From contig JAUIFE010000005.1 in the NCBI GenBank assembly GCA_030429565.1, positions 487,361 to 551,360 of the forward strand: a DNA stretch of 64,000 bases, read 5' to 3'. Below, piece by piece: positions 8,971 through 16,565 of this stretch; the first letter of the stretch is position 1; each line of letters starts with the position of its first letter. Under the pieces are notes generated by a model. The model was not told the origin of the DNA. It did no database searches and saw nothing but the letters and a program-made list of their open reading frames with translations. A program made the translations under genes and the position numbers. The DNA is from Holophagae bacterium (lineage in GTDB: Bacteria; Acidobacteriota; Holophagae; Acanthopleuribacterales; Acanthopleuribacteraceae).

Positions 8971-9734
8971 GCAGGAAAACCAGTGTGCTCATTTTGGACG
9001 ATGAACTCCTGGCCCGAAATCGATTGCGTGGGCTCCTTTCCAAGGAAACCGACATCGACGTTGTCGCCGAGTGTCGCAACGGCGATGAAGCCCTTAAGGC
9101 CATGTTCACGCTTCAGCCCGATATTTTATTTCTCGATATCGAGATGCCTGGCAAAAACGGTTTTGAGGTGCTGCGACAAGTGTCCGGTCCGGTCATGCCT
9201 TTTTGCATTTTTGTGACCGCTTATTCGAAGTATGCGGTTCAGGCTTTTGAATACGAGGCTCTGGATTATTTGCTCAAACCCTTTCGCAATACCCGTTTCC
9301 ACCAGGCCTTGGACCGCGCGAGGCGCTTTGTGAAATTGAGAGACGTGTCACCCGCCGTCGAAGTGAAACGACCGTCGTCGCCGTGCGTCTTCCGCATTGA
9401 CCTGTACGGCTCGTCCATCGACCTTGATGCCGGCGACATCATGTGGATCCAATCCGATGGGAACTACATCAAACTCCGCACCCGAAGTGCCACCTACTAT
9501 AAACGCGCCACCTTATCGGATGCTGCCGACCTGCTGGAACCGCAGGGATTTATCCGTATCCACCGATCGATTCTGGTCAATGGGTTGCACATGACCGGGA
9601 CGGTTTACAAAGGAAACAACGAATACGAAATCACCACCACCGAGGGGGCGCGCTTCCGCTCCGGCCGTACCTATAAAGGTCGGCTTGAGGCCTTTCTGCA
9701 GAACAAGCCGTCCCCATCCGACCCAGGCGTATAA
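8967..9734 (+). CDS. LytTR-family response regulator
   Basis: 255 residues. The receiver domain (1-120) has LILDDE, the phospho-acceptor Asp57 in FLDIEMPGKNGFEVL, the Thr of FVTAYSKYAV and the Lys of YLLKPF. A LytTR DNA-binding domain (about 140-245) follows, with DIMWIQSDGNYIKL and GFIRIHRSILVN. It should be phosphorylated by the kinase encoded just upstream and bind direct-repeat operators. The last 24 codons and the stop are duplicated 369 bases downstream. The final residues (QNKPSPSDPGV) lie past the domain, so the duplication left the function intact. Confidence 0.92.
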   Translation: MSRKTSVLILDDELLARNRLRGLLSKETDIDVVAECRNGDEALKAMFTLQPDILFLDIEMPGKNGFEVLRQVSGPVMPFCIFVTAYSKYAVQAFEYEALDYLLKPFRNTRFHQALDRARRFVKLRDVSPAVEVKRPSSPCVFRIDLYGSSIDLDAGDIMWIQSDGNYIKLRTRSATYYKRATLSDAADLLEPQGFIRIHRSILVNGLHMTGTVYKGNNEYEITTTEGARFRSGRTYKGRLEAFLQNKPSPSDPGV

Positions 9735-10432
9735 CGTCCGGCCTCGCCTGGCTGAAGAAGGGTTTAAATAGGGACACGGCACCCTGCCATACCGAGGCCT
9801 CCCCGCAAATGAACGTGAGCCGAGAGGCGAACCCCACACAGAAGGTCCAAGGGGCCGACACATAAAAGCGAAGGGCTTAAGCCCTGGTTTCCGGGCGTTC
9901 TCGAGCCGCCGGCGCTGGAGGCGCCGAACAAAATCTCGATCACTCGCCCTGTTTCTGCTTTGCGTCACCGATGTCAGATCACCGAAAAGAGGGTGCGATG
10001 GGCAAAACGGTGCGTGTCCCCATTCACACTGGGCCGTACCTATAAAGGTCGGCTTGAGGCCTTTCTGCAGAACAAGCCGTCCCCATCCGACCCAGGCGTA
10101 TAACGTCCGGCCTCGCCTGGCTGAAGAAGGGTTTAAATAGGGACACGGCACCCTGCCATACCGAGGCCTCCCCGCAAATGAACGTGAGCCGAGAGGCGAA
10201 CCCCACACAGAAGGTCCAAGGGGCCGACACATAAAAGCGAAGGGCTTAAGCCCTGGTTTCCGGGCGTTCTCGAGCCGCCGGCGCTGGAGGCGCCGAACAA
10301 AATCTCGATCACTCGCCCTGTTTCTGCTTTGCGTCACCGATGTCAGATCACCGAAAAGAGGGTGCGATGGGCAAAACGGTGCGTGTCCCCATTCACACTC
10401 CGCAAAACGGTGCGTGTCCCCATTCACACTCC
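9663..10432. repeat. 369-bp tandem duplication ending in GGTGCGTGTCC units (array B)
   Basis: Bases 9663-10030 recur almost perfectly at 10032-10399, an offset of 369. The unit begins inside the 3' end of the response-regulator gene, spans its stop and about 300 non-coding bases (several short palindromes such as AGGGCTTAAGCCCT), and ends with GGTGCGTGTCCCCATTCACA. A further 32-base partial unit follows (10400-10431), so the core lies at 10009, 10378 and 10409. The near identity indicates a recent event, with breakpoints at the core repeat. Confidence 0.92.
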
Positions 10433-10535
10433 CCAGCCTACGTGGAAAAGAAGGGTGCAATGGTTACATCGATATTCACTTTGCATGATGTCGTCCTTAT
10501 TGCGTCGTCAACTGTCTGGCAGATCAGCGCCTGAG

Positions 10536-10943
10536 TCATGTGTCGGTCGCTGGGGGAACCAATTGACTGCCGTCCTTGCATTGAATGAACCATAAATCGT
10601 GTTCTGAATCGTATTCGGGGTTGGCCTGCTCAGGCTGGTTTTGTGCTTCTAAGACGGCCATGAATGCAGCACACCAGATCGTATCTTCTCGGGTGTCGAG
10701 GGGGTGTCCAGACACTGTTTCGAGGCACTTTAGATGGCGATAGGGAGAGGACTGTTGTTTGTTAAGTGCCGCTTTAATGCCGAGCAGAGCCGCATCAACC
10801 CATTGTGGGTCCGCCTTTTTTGTTTGCACGGCGGAAAGGTCCGGGACCAGAGTCGATGGCTGCTCAGATAGCGTCAGTGCTACTCGGGCGAAATGACTCA
10901 AGCCGTTGGCCACCCTTATCAGGCGGTATTCGGCGCTTTTCAT
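10536..10943 (-). CDS. Small protein of unknown function coupled to a GNAT acetyltransferase
   Basis: 135 residues from the ATG at 10943 (MKSAEYRLIRVANG). This start is chosen because it overlaps the stop of the upstream acetyltransferase gene as ATGA, a sign of translational coupling. The protein is mixed alpha/beta without signal peptide or membrane segment. It contains WVDAALLGIKAAL and DLWFIQCKDGSQLV near the end. I do not recognise the family. Coupling suggests a role linked to the acetyltransferase, perhaps as partner or substrate. Confidence 0.65.
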   Translation of the reverse strand: MKSAEYRLIRVANGLSHFARVALTLSEQPSTLVPDLSAVQTKKADPQWVDAALLGIKAALNKQQSSPYRHLKCLETVSGHPLDTREDTIWCAAFMAVLEAQNQPEQANPEYDSEHDLWFIQCKDGSQLVPPATDT

Positions 10944-11494
10944 GGCTTGGGTTCCTGGGTTGGTTTGAATTCGTGGTGCAGCATACTCATGAGGATGATG
11001 TCGTGGTAGCGGCCTTGCCAATGCAGCGCCTGGCGTTTGACGCCTTCGCGGACGAAGCCGACGCGTTCGTATATGGCCATCGCACGGTGGTTGTAATCGA
11101 AGACTTCTAATTCGATGCGGTGTAACTTCATTTGTTTGAAGGCGTAGCCAAGGACGAGCTGTGTCGCCGCGGTGCCATGGCCTTTGCCGAAAAAGGCCTC
11201 GCTGTAAAGTGCGATGCGGAAGTTGGCGCTGTCGTTTGTTTTATCGACGTCGTTGATCGTCACTTCGCCGATGGTTTGTTTCGGCCTGTCATTAGCGCTG
11301 ATGGCGAAGTCGGCGCGTGTTTTGTCTGCCGCAATGTCCGCGCAGTATTGTTGGACTTGTTCCCGTGTGTAATTGCCCACCGCGGCTGTCATGTGGCGCA
11401 CCGTTTCGTTTTGTAGCGAGGCGAACATGGCTTCGGCGTCGGCCGGGCCGATGGGGCGTAGGCTGACTTTGTTGTTGGTTAGGGTGGGGGACAT
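10940..11494 (-). CDS. GNAT-family N-acetyltransferase (RimJ/RimL-like)
   Basis: 184 residues. The N-terminal VSLRPIGPADAEAMFA, the central IGEVTINDV strand and the acetyl-CoA-binding region GKGHGTAATQLVLGYAF fit the Acetyltransf_3 type, as does YERVGFVREGVKRQALHWQGRYHD near the end. Relatives acetylate N-termini of ribosomal proteins, or other amines such as polyamines and antibiotics; the substrate cannot be assigned. It is the first gene of a two-gene minus-strand unit. No strong ribosome site is seen before the ATG at 11494. Confidence 0.85.
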   Translation of the reverse strand: MSPTLTNNKVSLRPIGPADAEAMFASLQNETVRHMTAAVGNYTREQVQQYCADIAADKTRADFAISANDRPKQTIGEVTINDVDKTNDSANFRIALYSEAFFGKGHGTAATQLVLGYAFKQMKLHRIELEVFDYNHRAMAIYERVGFVREGVKRQALHWQGRYHDIILMSMLHHEFKPTQEPKP

Positions 11495-12046
11495 GGCGGT
11501 CTCGATTGTGGGTTTTAGCCCGTTTTGTGGGTGCGTGTTTTCATCATAAGAGAGAGGCGTAGTTTTTTTGATTTTGGTTGCGTTGGTTTTTGCCGGTCGT
11601 ATTTGTCGGGGCGTTGCGGTTTTTTTTCATTTTGTGTGGCGCCTTCAGCGCCTGCGGTTCGGGAACTCCCGGCACCCCGGGCTGAAGCCCGGGGCTGTTA
11701 TGTGTCGTCCCTTTGGGACTGCTTGAGGTGGTTCGCCTTTGGCTCACGTTTAATTTAGGGGTGGGCCCTGCATGGCGGTGTGCACGCCCCGTCAGGGCGT
11801 GCCGGGTCTGGGGGGGATCGCTCTGGGGGCGGATAGGTTACGGTTGTTTTTGCGTTCATTTGGGTCGGCGGGATCGACCGGGTCTGGGGGGGGAGATCGC
11901 CCTGGGGGCGGATTGGTTGCGGTTGTTTTTTTGTGGTTTTGTTGCGTTTGATTGGTCGGCGGGATCGACCGGGTTTGGTTGTGGTTGGCCGGTGTCGCCC
12001 GGCCAGGCCCGCTTCTTTAGGCTTTGTTTCGAACTGTAAAAAAGCC
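11495..12046. other. GC-rich intergenic region with palindromes and an imperfect tandem repeat
   Basis: This 552-base gap between divergent genes has no supported gene. It contains a perfect 9-bp stem CCCCGGGCT/AGCCCGGGG at 11675-11694 and the nearby palindrome GGCGCCTTCAGCGCC. An imperfect tandem repeat at about 11808-11969 follows: two units that start GGGTCTGGGGGG and end TCGGCGGGATCGACC, with G-runs of six to eight. Confidence 0.7.
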
Positions 12047-12075
12047 TTGACAGCGTCGTTACATGAGCGCATTAT
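12047..12075 (+). promoter_or_regulatory. Sigma-70-like promoter of the TetR gene
   Basis: TTGACA at 12047-12052, a 17-base spacer, and CATTAT at 12070-12075. The perfect -35 and correct spacing place transcription start near 12082. That rules out the in-frame ATG at 12063 and supports translation from 12108. Confidence 0.6.
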
Positions 12076-12107
12076 CGACAAAACAAAACGAGTGTTCGGT
12101 TTTTAAA

Positions 12108-12761
12108 ATGAAACAATCGCTTAAATCACAACGGTCGCGCGAGCTTATTCTCGATGCCGGTCTTCGTTGCTTCTCACAAAATGGCTACAAGGCCACCTCC
12201 ATGAAAGATATCGCCCGCTGCGCCGATATCTCCATTGGCCGCGTCTACCATCATTTCGACAACAAACTGCAGGTCTTTACTGAACTGCTCGATTGTTACT
12301 GGGCGCGTTTGGAAGATCCCGAACTTCCCCTCAATCAACTGATTCTTAAGTCCCAATTTCCCAATGATATCCCGGCTTTGGCCGAGGCCATTCGCGACGT
12401 CGTTGTTTCCAATCGCGAATCGATCATGCTCATTTATATCGATGTCATTGAATTTCAGGGCACCCACATTCAACGTTTCTACCGCAACATGGCCGACAAC
12501 TTTAAACAAGCGTTTGGCGACCACTTCGACCGCATGCGCCGCGAAGGCACCATCCACGAAGACGCCGATCCGCTGTTCGCCGTCATGATGTGTTTCCGTT
12601 TCCTTTTTCAATACTACTTGGTTGAAACCTCGTTCGGCGTCGAAAACCATTTCGGCATTGAATCCGAAGCGGTCGGTGCCAAGGTCGCCCAACTCATGCT
12701 GCACGGACTGCTGGACCCCACCCGCAAACCCCACCAAGTCGGCGAGGAACCTTCATGTTAA
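12108..12761 (+). CDS. TetR-family transcriptional regulator
   Basis: 217 residues from ATG 12108. An upstream in-frame ATG at 12063 lies inside the predicted promoter and would add 15 atypical residues. The N-terminal helix-turn-helix is clear: RELILDAGLRCFSQNGYKATSMKDIA followed by ADISIGRVYHHFDNK. The ligand-binding C-terminal domain is diverged, as usual. Its stop overlaps the start of the hydrolase gene by seven bases. It heads the 12-24 kb cluster and is the likely repressor of it, possibly responding to an acyl or ester ligand; that is inference from position. Confidence 0.9.
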   Translation: MKQSLKSQRSRELILDAGLRCFSQNGYKATSMKDIARCADISIGRVYHHFDNKLQVFTELLDCYWARLEDPELPLNQLILKSQFPNDIPALAEAIRDVVVSNRESIMLIYIDVIEFQGTHIQRFYRNMADNFKQAFGDHFDRMRREGTIHEDADPLFAVMMCFRFLFQYYLVETSFGVENHFGIESEAVGAKVAQLMLHGLLDPTRKPHQVGEEPSC

Positions 12762-13564
12762 CGCCGCCGCCACCGCTCAGCCGGCATGCGCCGATCACGC
12801 TGCACCATGACCAAATCGGTCGCGGTCCGGCGGTTTTGGTGATTCCCGGATTTGGCTGTGCCAACTGGATCTTCAAACCCCTCGCCGAAACCCTTGGCGA
12901 CCGTTTCTCCTTTGTTCTGCCCGATTTACCTGGCATGGGCGCTAGCGCCGACCCCGGTCTTGATTACGATTTCGAGACCCTAGCCGACCTGCTCGACGAC
13001 CTCATGCAACGCAACGGTTTTCACCGCTATCACGTGATTGGCATCAGCATGGGCGGCTTCATTGCGCAAAAGCTGATGTTGCGGTGCCCGTCCTCGGTCC
13101 AACGCTGCGTCTTGATGGCGACCTCGGCGGCCCACGCCGATATTGAACCGATCACCCTCATTACCGAGGCGCAATTACGCGCCATGTACGACTTGGAACC
13201 GGCGGCCATGGTGCACGCCAACACGGATGCGACAGTCCACCCCGACTTCGCCCGCCGCGCACCCGCCGCCTACCAATCCCTACGCAACCATCGCCTGCAG
13301 CACGTGGCGTCGTTTGTTTCCCTACAACGACAACGCCGTGCCGTGGCGCGTTACTTCGAATCCCCGGTGCCCCTGCACCTGATTACCAACCCGGTCTTGT
13401 TGCTTACGGGCGACGCCGACCGCCTGGTGCCGCCTCGGCACGCGACCCAACTAGCCAAGCTGTTGCCCAACGCCGAGGTTCGGCAGGTGGCCGACAGCGA
13501 CCACTGGTTTTTCTGGGAGCGGCACCAACAAACGGCGGCGGCGATTGCGACCTTCCTCGTATAG
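12755..13564 (+). CDS. Alpha/beta-hydrolase (esterase/lactonase-like), cytoplasmic
   Basis: 269 residues. It has the canonical fold: VLVIPGFGCANWIF (oxyanion-loop region), nucleophile elbow GISMGG with Ser98, acid in LLLTGDADRLVPP and catalytic His in DSDHWFFW. No signal peptide, so it acts in the cytoplasm. The ATG at 12755 overlaps the TetR stop, indicating coupled translation. Relatives include carboxylesterases, lactonases and C-C hydrolases; the substrate is unknown. It is one of three alpha/beta hydrolases in the 12-23 kb cluster. Confidence 0.87.
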   Translation: MLTPPPPLSRHAPITLHHDQIGRGPAVLVIPGFGCANWIFKPLAETLGDRFSFVLPDLPGMGASADPGLDYDFETLADLLDDLMQRNGFHRYHVIGISMGGFIAQKLMLRCPSSVQRCVLMATSAAHADIEPITLITEAQLRAMYDLEPAAMVHANTDATVHPDFARRAPAAYQSLRNHRLQHVASFVSLQRQRRAVARYFESPVPLHLITNPVLLLTGDADRLVPPRHATQLAKLLPNAEVRQVADSDHWFFWERHQQTAAAIATFLV

Positions 13565-13608
13565 CCAAGGCATTGTTGCTTTTAGCTGCTAATAGTTAAA
13601 GTAATTTG

Positions 13609-13772
13609 AACCTAAACTGAGCGATTCGGGTGGATGAAATCGCTCAAAATGATGGAGCGAAACGTGTTGGAAAAAGCGCAAGCGTACTGGCAAGTACGGT
13701 GAGCATTTTTACGAGATGTTGCAGCCCGGCAGATTGTGCGATTTCGCCGCCAAGAAACGCTTAGTTTAGGTT
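13609..13772. repeat. Dispersed palindromic element, copy 4 (best-preserved)
   Basis: 164 bases that fold on themselves end to end: an 80-base left arm from AACCTAAACTGAGCGATTCG to AAGCGTACT, a GGCA centre, and an 80-base right arm from AGTACGGTGAGC to TTAGTTTAGGTT. The outer 35 bases match at 27 positions and the arms stay in register without gaps. It lies in the 384-base gap between the hydrolase and KAS III genes, whose remainder (13565-13608 and 13773-13948) shows no gene. Confidence 0.9.
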
Positions 13773-13948
13773 GGACCATTACAACTTTTGATTCATGCCG
13801 ATCCAAACGCGCCCCGGCGATTAGCCTCGGCCCGTTTTAATCGGTGGGTGTCCCCGTTTTGCGGCTCTTTTATCAATGCCCACGGACACCACACGGCCGC
13901 CACGGACCGGCGGCCGACAGGGTATTTTTTAGTTAACCGGAGTGTGAC

Positions 13949-14965
13949 ATGGTGATTTCACTGGCGCGGGCGGCCGTGTGGCTGCCGCCTGATCGCGAGG
14001 AGGCGGCCGCTATTGCCGAGGCCGCCGGCATCCCGCTCGACGTGGTGCGCGAGAAGATGGGCATAAAACGCAAATGCCGGGCGCGAGCCGACATGCACCC
14101 CAGCGAAATGGCGGTGCGCGCCGCGCGCTTAGCCTTACGCGACATCGATCCCGACAGTATTGACCTGCTGATTTGGACGGGTTCGGAATACAAGGACTAT
14201 CCAGTATGGTCGGCGGGCATCTACGTGCAGGAGCAGCTCGGTCTGCGCCGCGCCTGGGCCTTTGATTTGGCCGCACGCTGCTCCAGCAACGTGGTCGGCT
14301 TGCACGTGGCGCGCTCGATGATGGCTGCCGATGCACGTATTTCGCGCGTTTTGCTGTGCGGTGGTCACCGCACCGGCGACTTGGCCAACTACCGCGACCC
14401 CAATTCGCGCTTTCTCTACAGCCTCGCCGACGGCGGCGCCGCGCTGGTACTGGATCGCGAGGGCGAGAACCCGATCCTCGGCGCTTCGGTGATTACGGAC
14501 GGCCGTTTTAGCGAAGATGTGATTATTCCCGGCGGCGGCACGCGCAAAACCAACCGGCAGAATCTCGGGTTGGAGGAGACTTATTTGACCGTGCCCCACA
14601 TCGCCGCCATGCGTGAGCGTTTGGGCGCGGTGTCGCAACAAAACTTCGTGAAGGTCATTCGCGAGGCCGCGAGTGAGAAGCCGATCGACTACCTGGCCTT
14701 GCTCCACATCAAACGCTCGGCTCACGATGCACTGCTGCAGGATTTATCGCTCAAACCGTCGCAAAGTATTTACTTGGACCAGTTTGGCCACTTTGGTGCG
14801 CCCGACCAAGTTCTGTCGTTGGGTTTGGCTGAAAAAGACCGGTTGCTTAAGCCAGGCGCCCATGTGGTGCTGGCAAGCGCCGGGATTGGTTACACTTGGT
14901 CGGCATTGGCGCTGCAATGGAACCGACCCGTATTTCACGGCGACGATTATGCCGCGCTCACTTAA
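13949..14965 (+). CDS. KAS III-like (thiolase-fold) condensing enzyme with Cys-His-His
   Basis: 338 residues; CCGGAGTGTGAC precedes the ATG. The fold is that of 3-oxoacyl-ACP synthase III and related enzymes. Active-site Cys111 lies in DLAARCSSNVVG and His253 in LLHIKRSAHD. The position of the family Asn (GNTSAAS in FabH) is His281 here, in DQFGHFGAPD. The C-terminal LASAGIGYTWSALALQW is the usual glycine-rich end. FabH uses Cys-His-Asn, so this triad is atypical and argues against housekeeping FabH. Likely reactions are condensation or acyl transfer on CoA or ACP thioesters. It heads the run of genes ending with the symporter. Confidence 0.85.
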   Translation: MVISLARAAVWLPPDREEAAAIAEAAGIPLDVVREKMGIKRKCRARADMHPSEMAVRAARLALRDIDPDSIDLLIWTGSEYKDYPVWSAGIYVQEQLGLRRAWAFDLAARCSSNVVGLHVARSMMAADARISRVLLCGGHRTGDLANYRDPNSRFLYSLADGGAALVLDREGENPILGASVITDGRFSEDVIIPGGGTRKTNRQNLGLEETYLTVPHIAAMRERLGAVSQQNFVKVIREAASEKPIDYLALLHIKRSAHDALLQDLSLKPSQSIYLDQFGHFGAPDQVLSLGLAEKDRLLKPGAHVVLASAGIGYTWSALALQWNRPVFHGDDYAALT

Positions 14966-15014
14966 TTAATGTTGCAGGTCGCGCCGGCGGGTGCGACCCA
15001 TGAAGGAGACCACT

Positions 15015-15737
15015 TTGAAGGGTTTGGATCAAAAAACCGTAATGATTACCGGCGCCAATCAGGGCATTGGTTTGGCGACGGCGGAACGTTTTGCCGCCGA
15101 AGGCGCACGCCTGTGTTTGGTGGACCGCAGTTTCTCAAATGAGACACGCGACAAATTTGCCGATCACCAACTGCTGGCGGCCGATCTCGCCACACCCGAA
15201 GGCATGCAAGCCACGATTGCACTGATGCAGGAACAGAACTGTGACGTGATGATTAACAACGCGGGGATCACGCGCGATGCGAGCATCGCCAAGATGACGC
15301 GTGAGGACTGGGACAAGGTCATTGCGGTCAACCTAACGGCGGTGTTCGAATTGAGCCAAGCCGCAGCGGTGATGATGAAAGCGCGGGGTAGTGGTTGCAT
15401 TTTGAACGCATCCTCGGTAGTTGCCCACAACGGCAATTTCGGCCAGACCAATTACGCGGCCACCAAAGCCGGTGTGGTTGCTATCACGCAAACGCTGTCA
15501 CGAGAACTGGGTCGCTACAACGTGCGCGTCAACGCCGTGGCGCCAGGCTTCATTGTGACGCCGATGACGGACGCGATTCCGGAAAAAGTGCTCGAGAAAA
15601 TTGGTCAAAAACCGCCGTTGGCGCGTTTGGGTCGTGCCGAAGAAGTGGCGGCGGCCTACGCGTTTTTGGCCAGCGACGATGCTTCTTACATCACCGGTGC
15701 GACGTTAAACGTCGACGGTGGTTTGGTGCTGGGTTAA
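15015..15737 (+). CDS. Short-chain dehydrogenase/reductase (FabG-like)
   Basis: About 240 residues. I favour TTG at 15015 as start: AAGGAG at 15003-15008 is six bases away and the product opens MKGLDQKTVMITGANQG, typical for the family. ATG 15000 and GTG 14991 are alternatives without a ribosome site. It has the Rossmann motif TGANQGIG, the NNAG motif, catalytic Ser in LNASSVV and YxxxK in YAATK, ending GATLNVDGGLVLG. It should reduce a 3-ketoacyl thioester or oxidise a secondary alcohol with NAD(P)H. Next to the KAS III-like gene, it probably acts on its product. Confidence 0.9.
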   Translation: MKGLDQKTVMITGANQGIGLATAERFAAEGARLCLVDRSFSNETRDKFADHQLLAADLATPEGMQATIALMQEQNCDVMINNAGITRDASIAKMTREDWDKVIAVNLTAVFELSQAAAVMMKARGSGCILNASSVVAHNGNFGQTNYAATKAGVVAITQTLSRELGRYNVRVNAVAPGFIVTPMTDAIPEKVLEKIGQKPPLARLGRAEEVAAAYAFLASDDASYITGATLNVDGGLVLG

Positions 15738-15740
15738 GTC

Positions 15741-16565
15741 GTGGTGACCGCGACCGCACGCGCCGATGCCGCGGCCTTCTTCCGGGCCACGGTGACCGGG
15801 CCGGCAACGGCTCCGCCACTTTTGCTGCTCAACGGTTTGTTTGCCGCGCAACAGAGTTGGGACGGGGCGTTGCCATACCTGCAGGGCTACCGCGTGATTT
15901 GTTTCGACGCGCGTGGGCAGGGCCAAACCCCGGCGGCAACGGGCTGTTACGCCTTGGCGCAACAGGTAAACGACGTGCTTGCCCTGCTGGACGCACTCGC
16001 CATCGAGCGCTGTGCCTTGGTCGGGTTGAGCAACGGCGGTCGGGTTGCTTTAGCGCTTGCGGCCCATGCACCGGAACGGGTGAGCGCGGTGGTGGCGGCT
16101 CATGCTTTTGCGGCGCCAACGGCGGTTCAGCGCGCGGTGATGGCGTCCTGGCTGGCGGCCCATCGCGTTGGCGGCGGCCGCTTGCGGTTCGACGTGGCGG
16201 CGCCCTGGATTTGGAGTGAGGCGGCCATGCGCAACGCGCCGGAGCTGTTGCAACGCTACCGCGAGGCGGCCGACCGACGCGAGCGACCGGCGGTCGAAAG
16301 CCTGATTCTAGGCGCGACGGAAGGGTCCATGGCGTTAAACGCGATCCAAGCGCCGACGCTGCTGGTCAGCGGTGAGGAAGATCTGTTAACGCCGCCGGCG
16401 AGTATCACCGCCACGGCAAGCCGTATCGCCGGTGCGCAAACGTTGGTGGTGCCTGGCGCCCATGCTGCCTTGTTGGAGCGGCCGGCATTGTTCGAATCGC
16501 ATTTATTGCCGTTTTTGGAAACCAGCGGCTTGTGGGTAGGGGAGGAAGCACGTGATTTGGTCTGA
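15741..16565 (+). CDS. Alpha/beta-hydrolase (3-oxoadipate enol-lactonase-like)
   Basis: 274 residues, starting with GTG at 15741 (GTG 15744 is an alternative), three bases after the SDR stop. Motifs: LLLLNGLFAAQQSWD, DARGQGQTP, nucleophile elbow GLSNGG with Ser97, LLVSGEEDLLTPP and PGAHAALLE for the Asp/Glu and His. No signal peptide. The GLSNGG elbow and overall length resemble enol-lactonase-type enzymes. It overlaps the following ligase gene by 14 bases and is therefore part of the same operon. Substrate unknown. Confidence 0.85.
   Translation: MVTATARADAAAFFRATVTGPATAPPLLLLNGLFAAQQSWDGALPYLQGYRVICFDARGQGQTPAATGCYALAQQVNDVLALLDALAIERCALVGLSNGGRVALALAAHAPERVSAVVAAHAFAAPTAVQRAVMASWLAAHRVGGGRLRFDVAAPWIWSEAAMRNAPELLQRYREAADRRERPAVESLILGATEGSMALNAIQAPTLLVSGEEDLLTPPASITATASRIAGAQTLVVPGAHAALLERPALFESHLLPFLETSGLWVGEEARDLV

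Noticed and set aside
9513..10460. 315-codon minus-strand frame across the 369-bp duplication
   Set aside because: Internal protein repeat is just the DNA duplication, and 222 bases lie antisense to the LytTR gene.
15395..16219. 274-codon frame overlapping the SDR and hydrolase genes
   Set aside because: Arg/Gly-rich out-of-frame product; the overlapping frames have full catalytic motifs.
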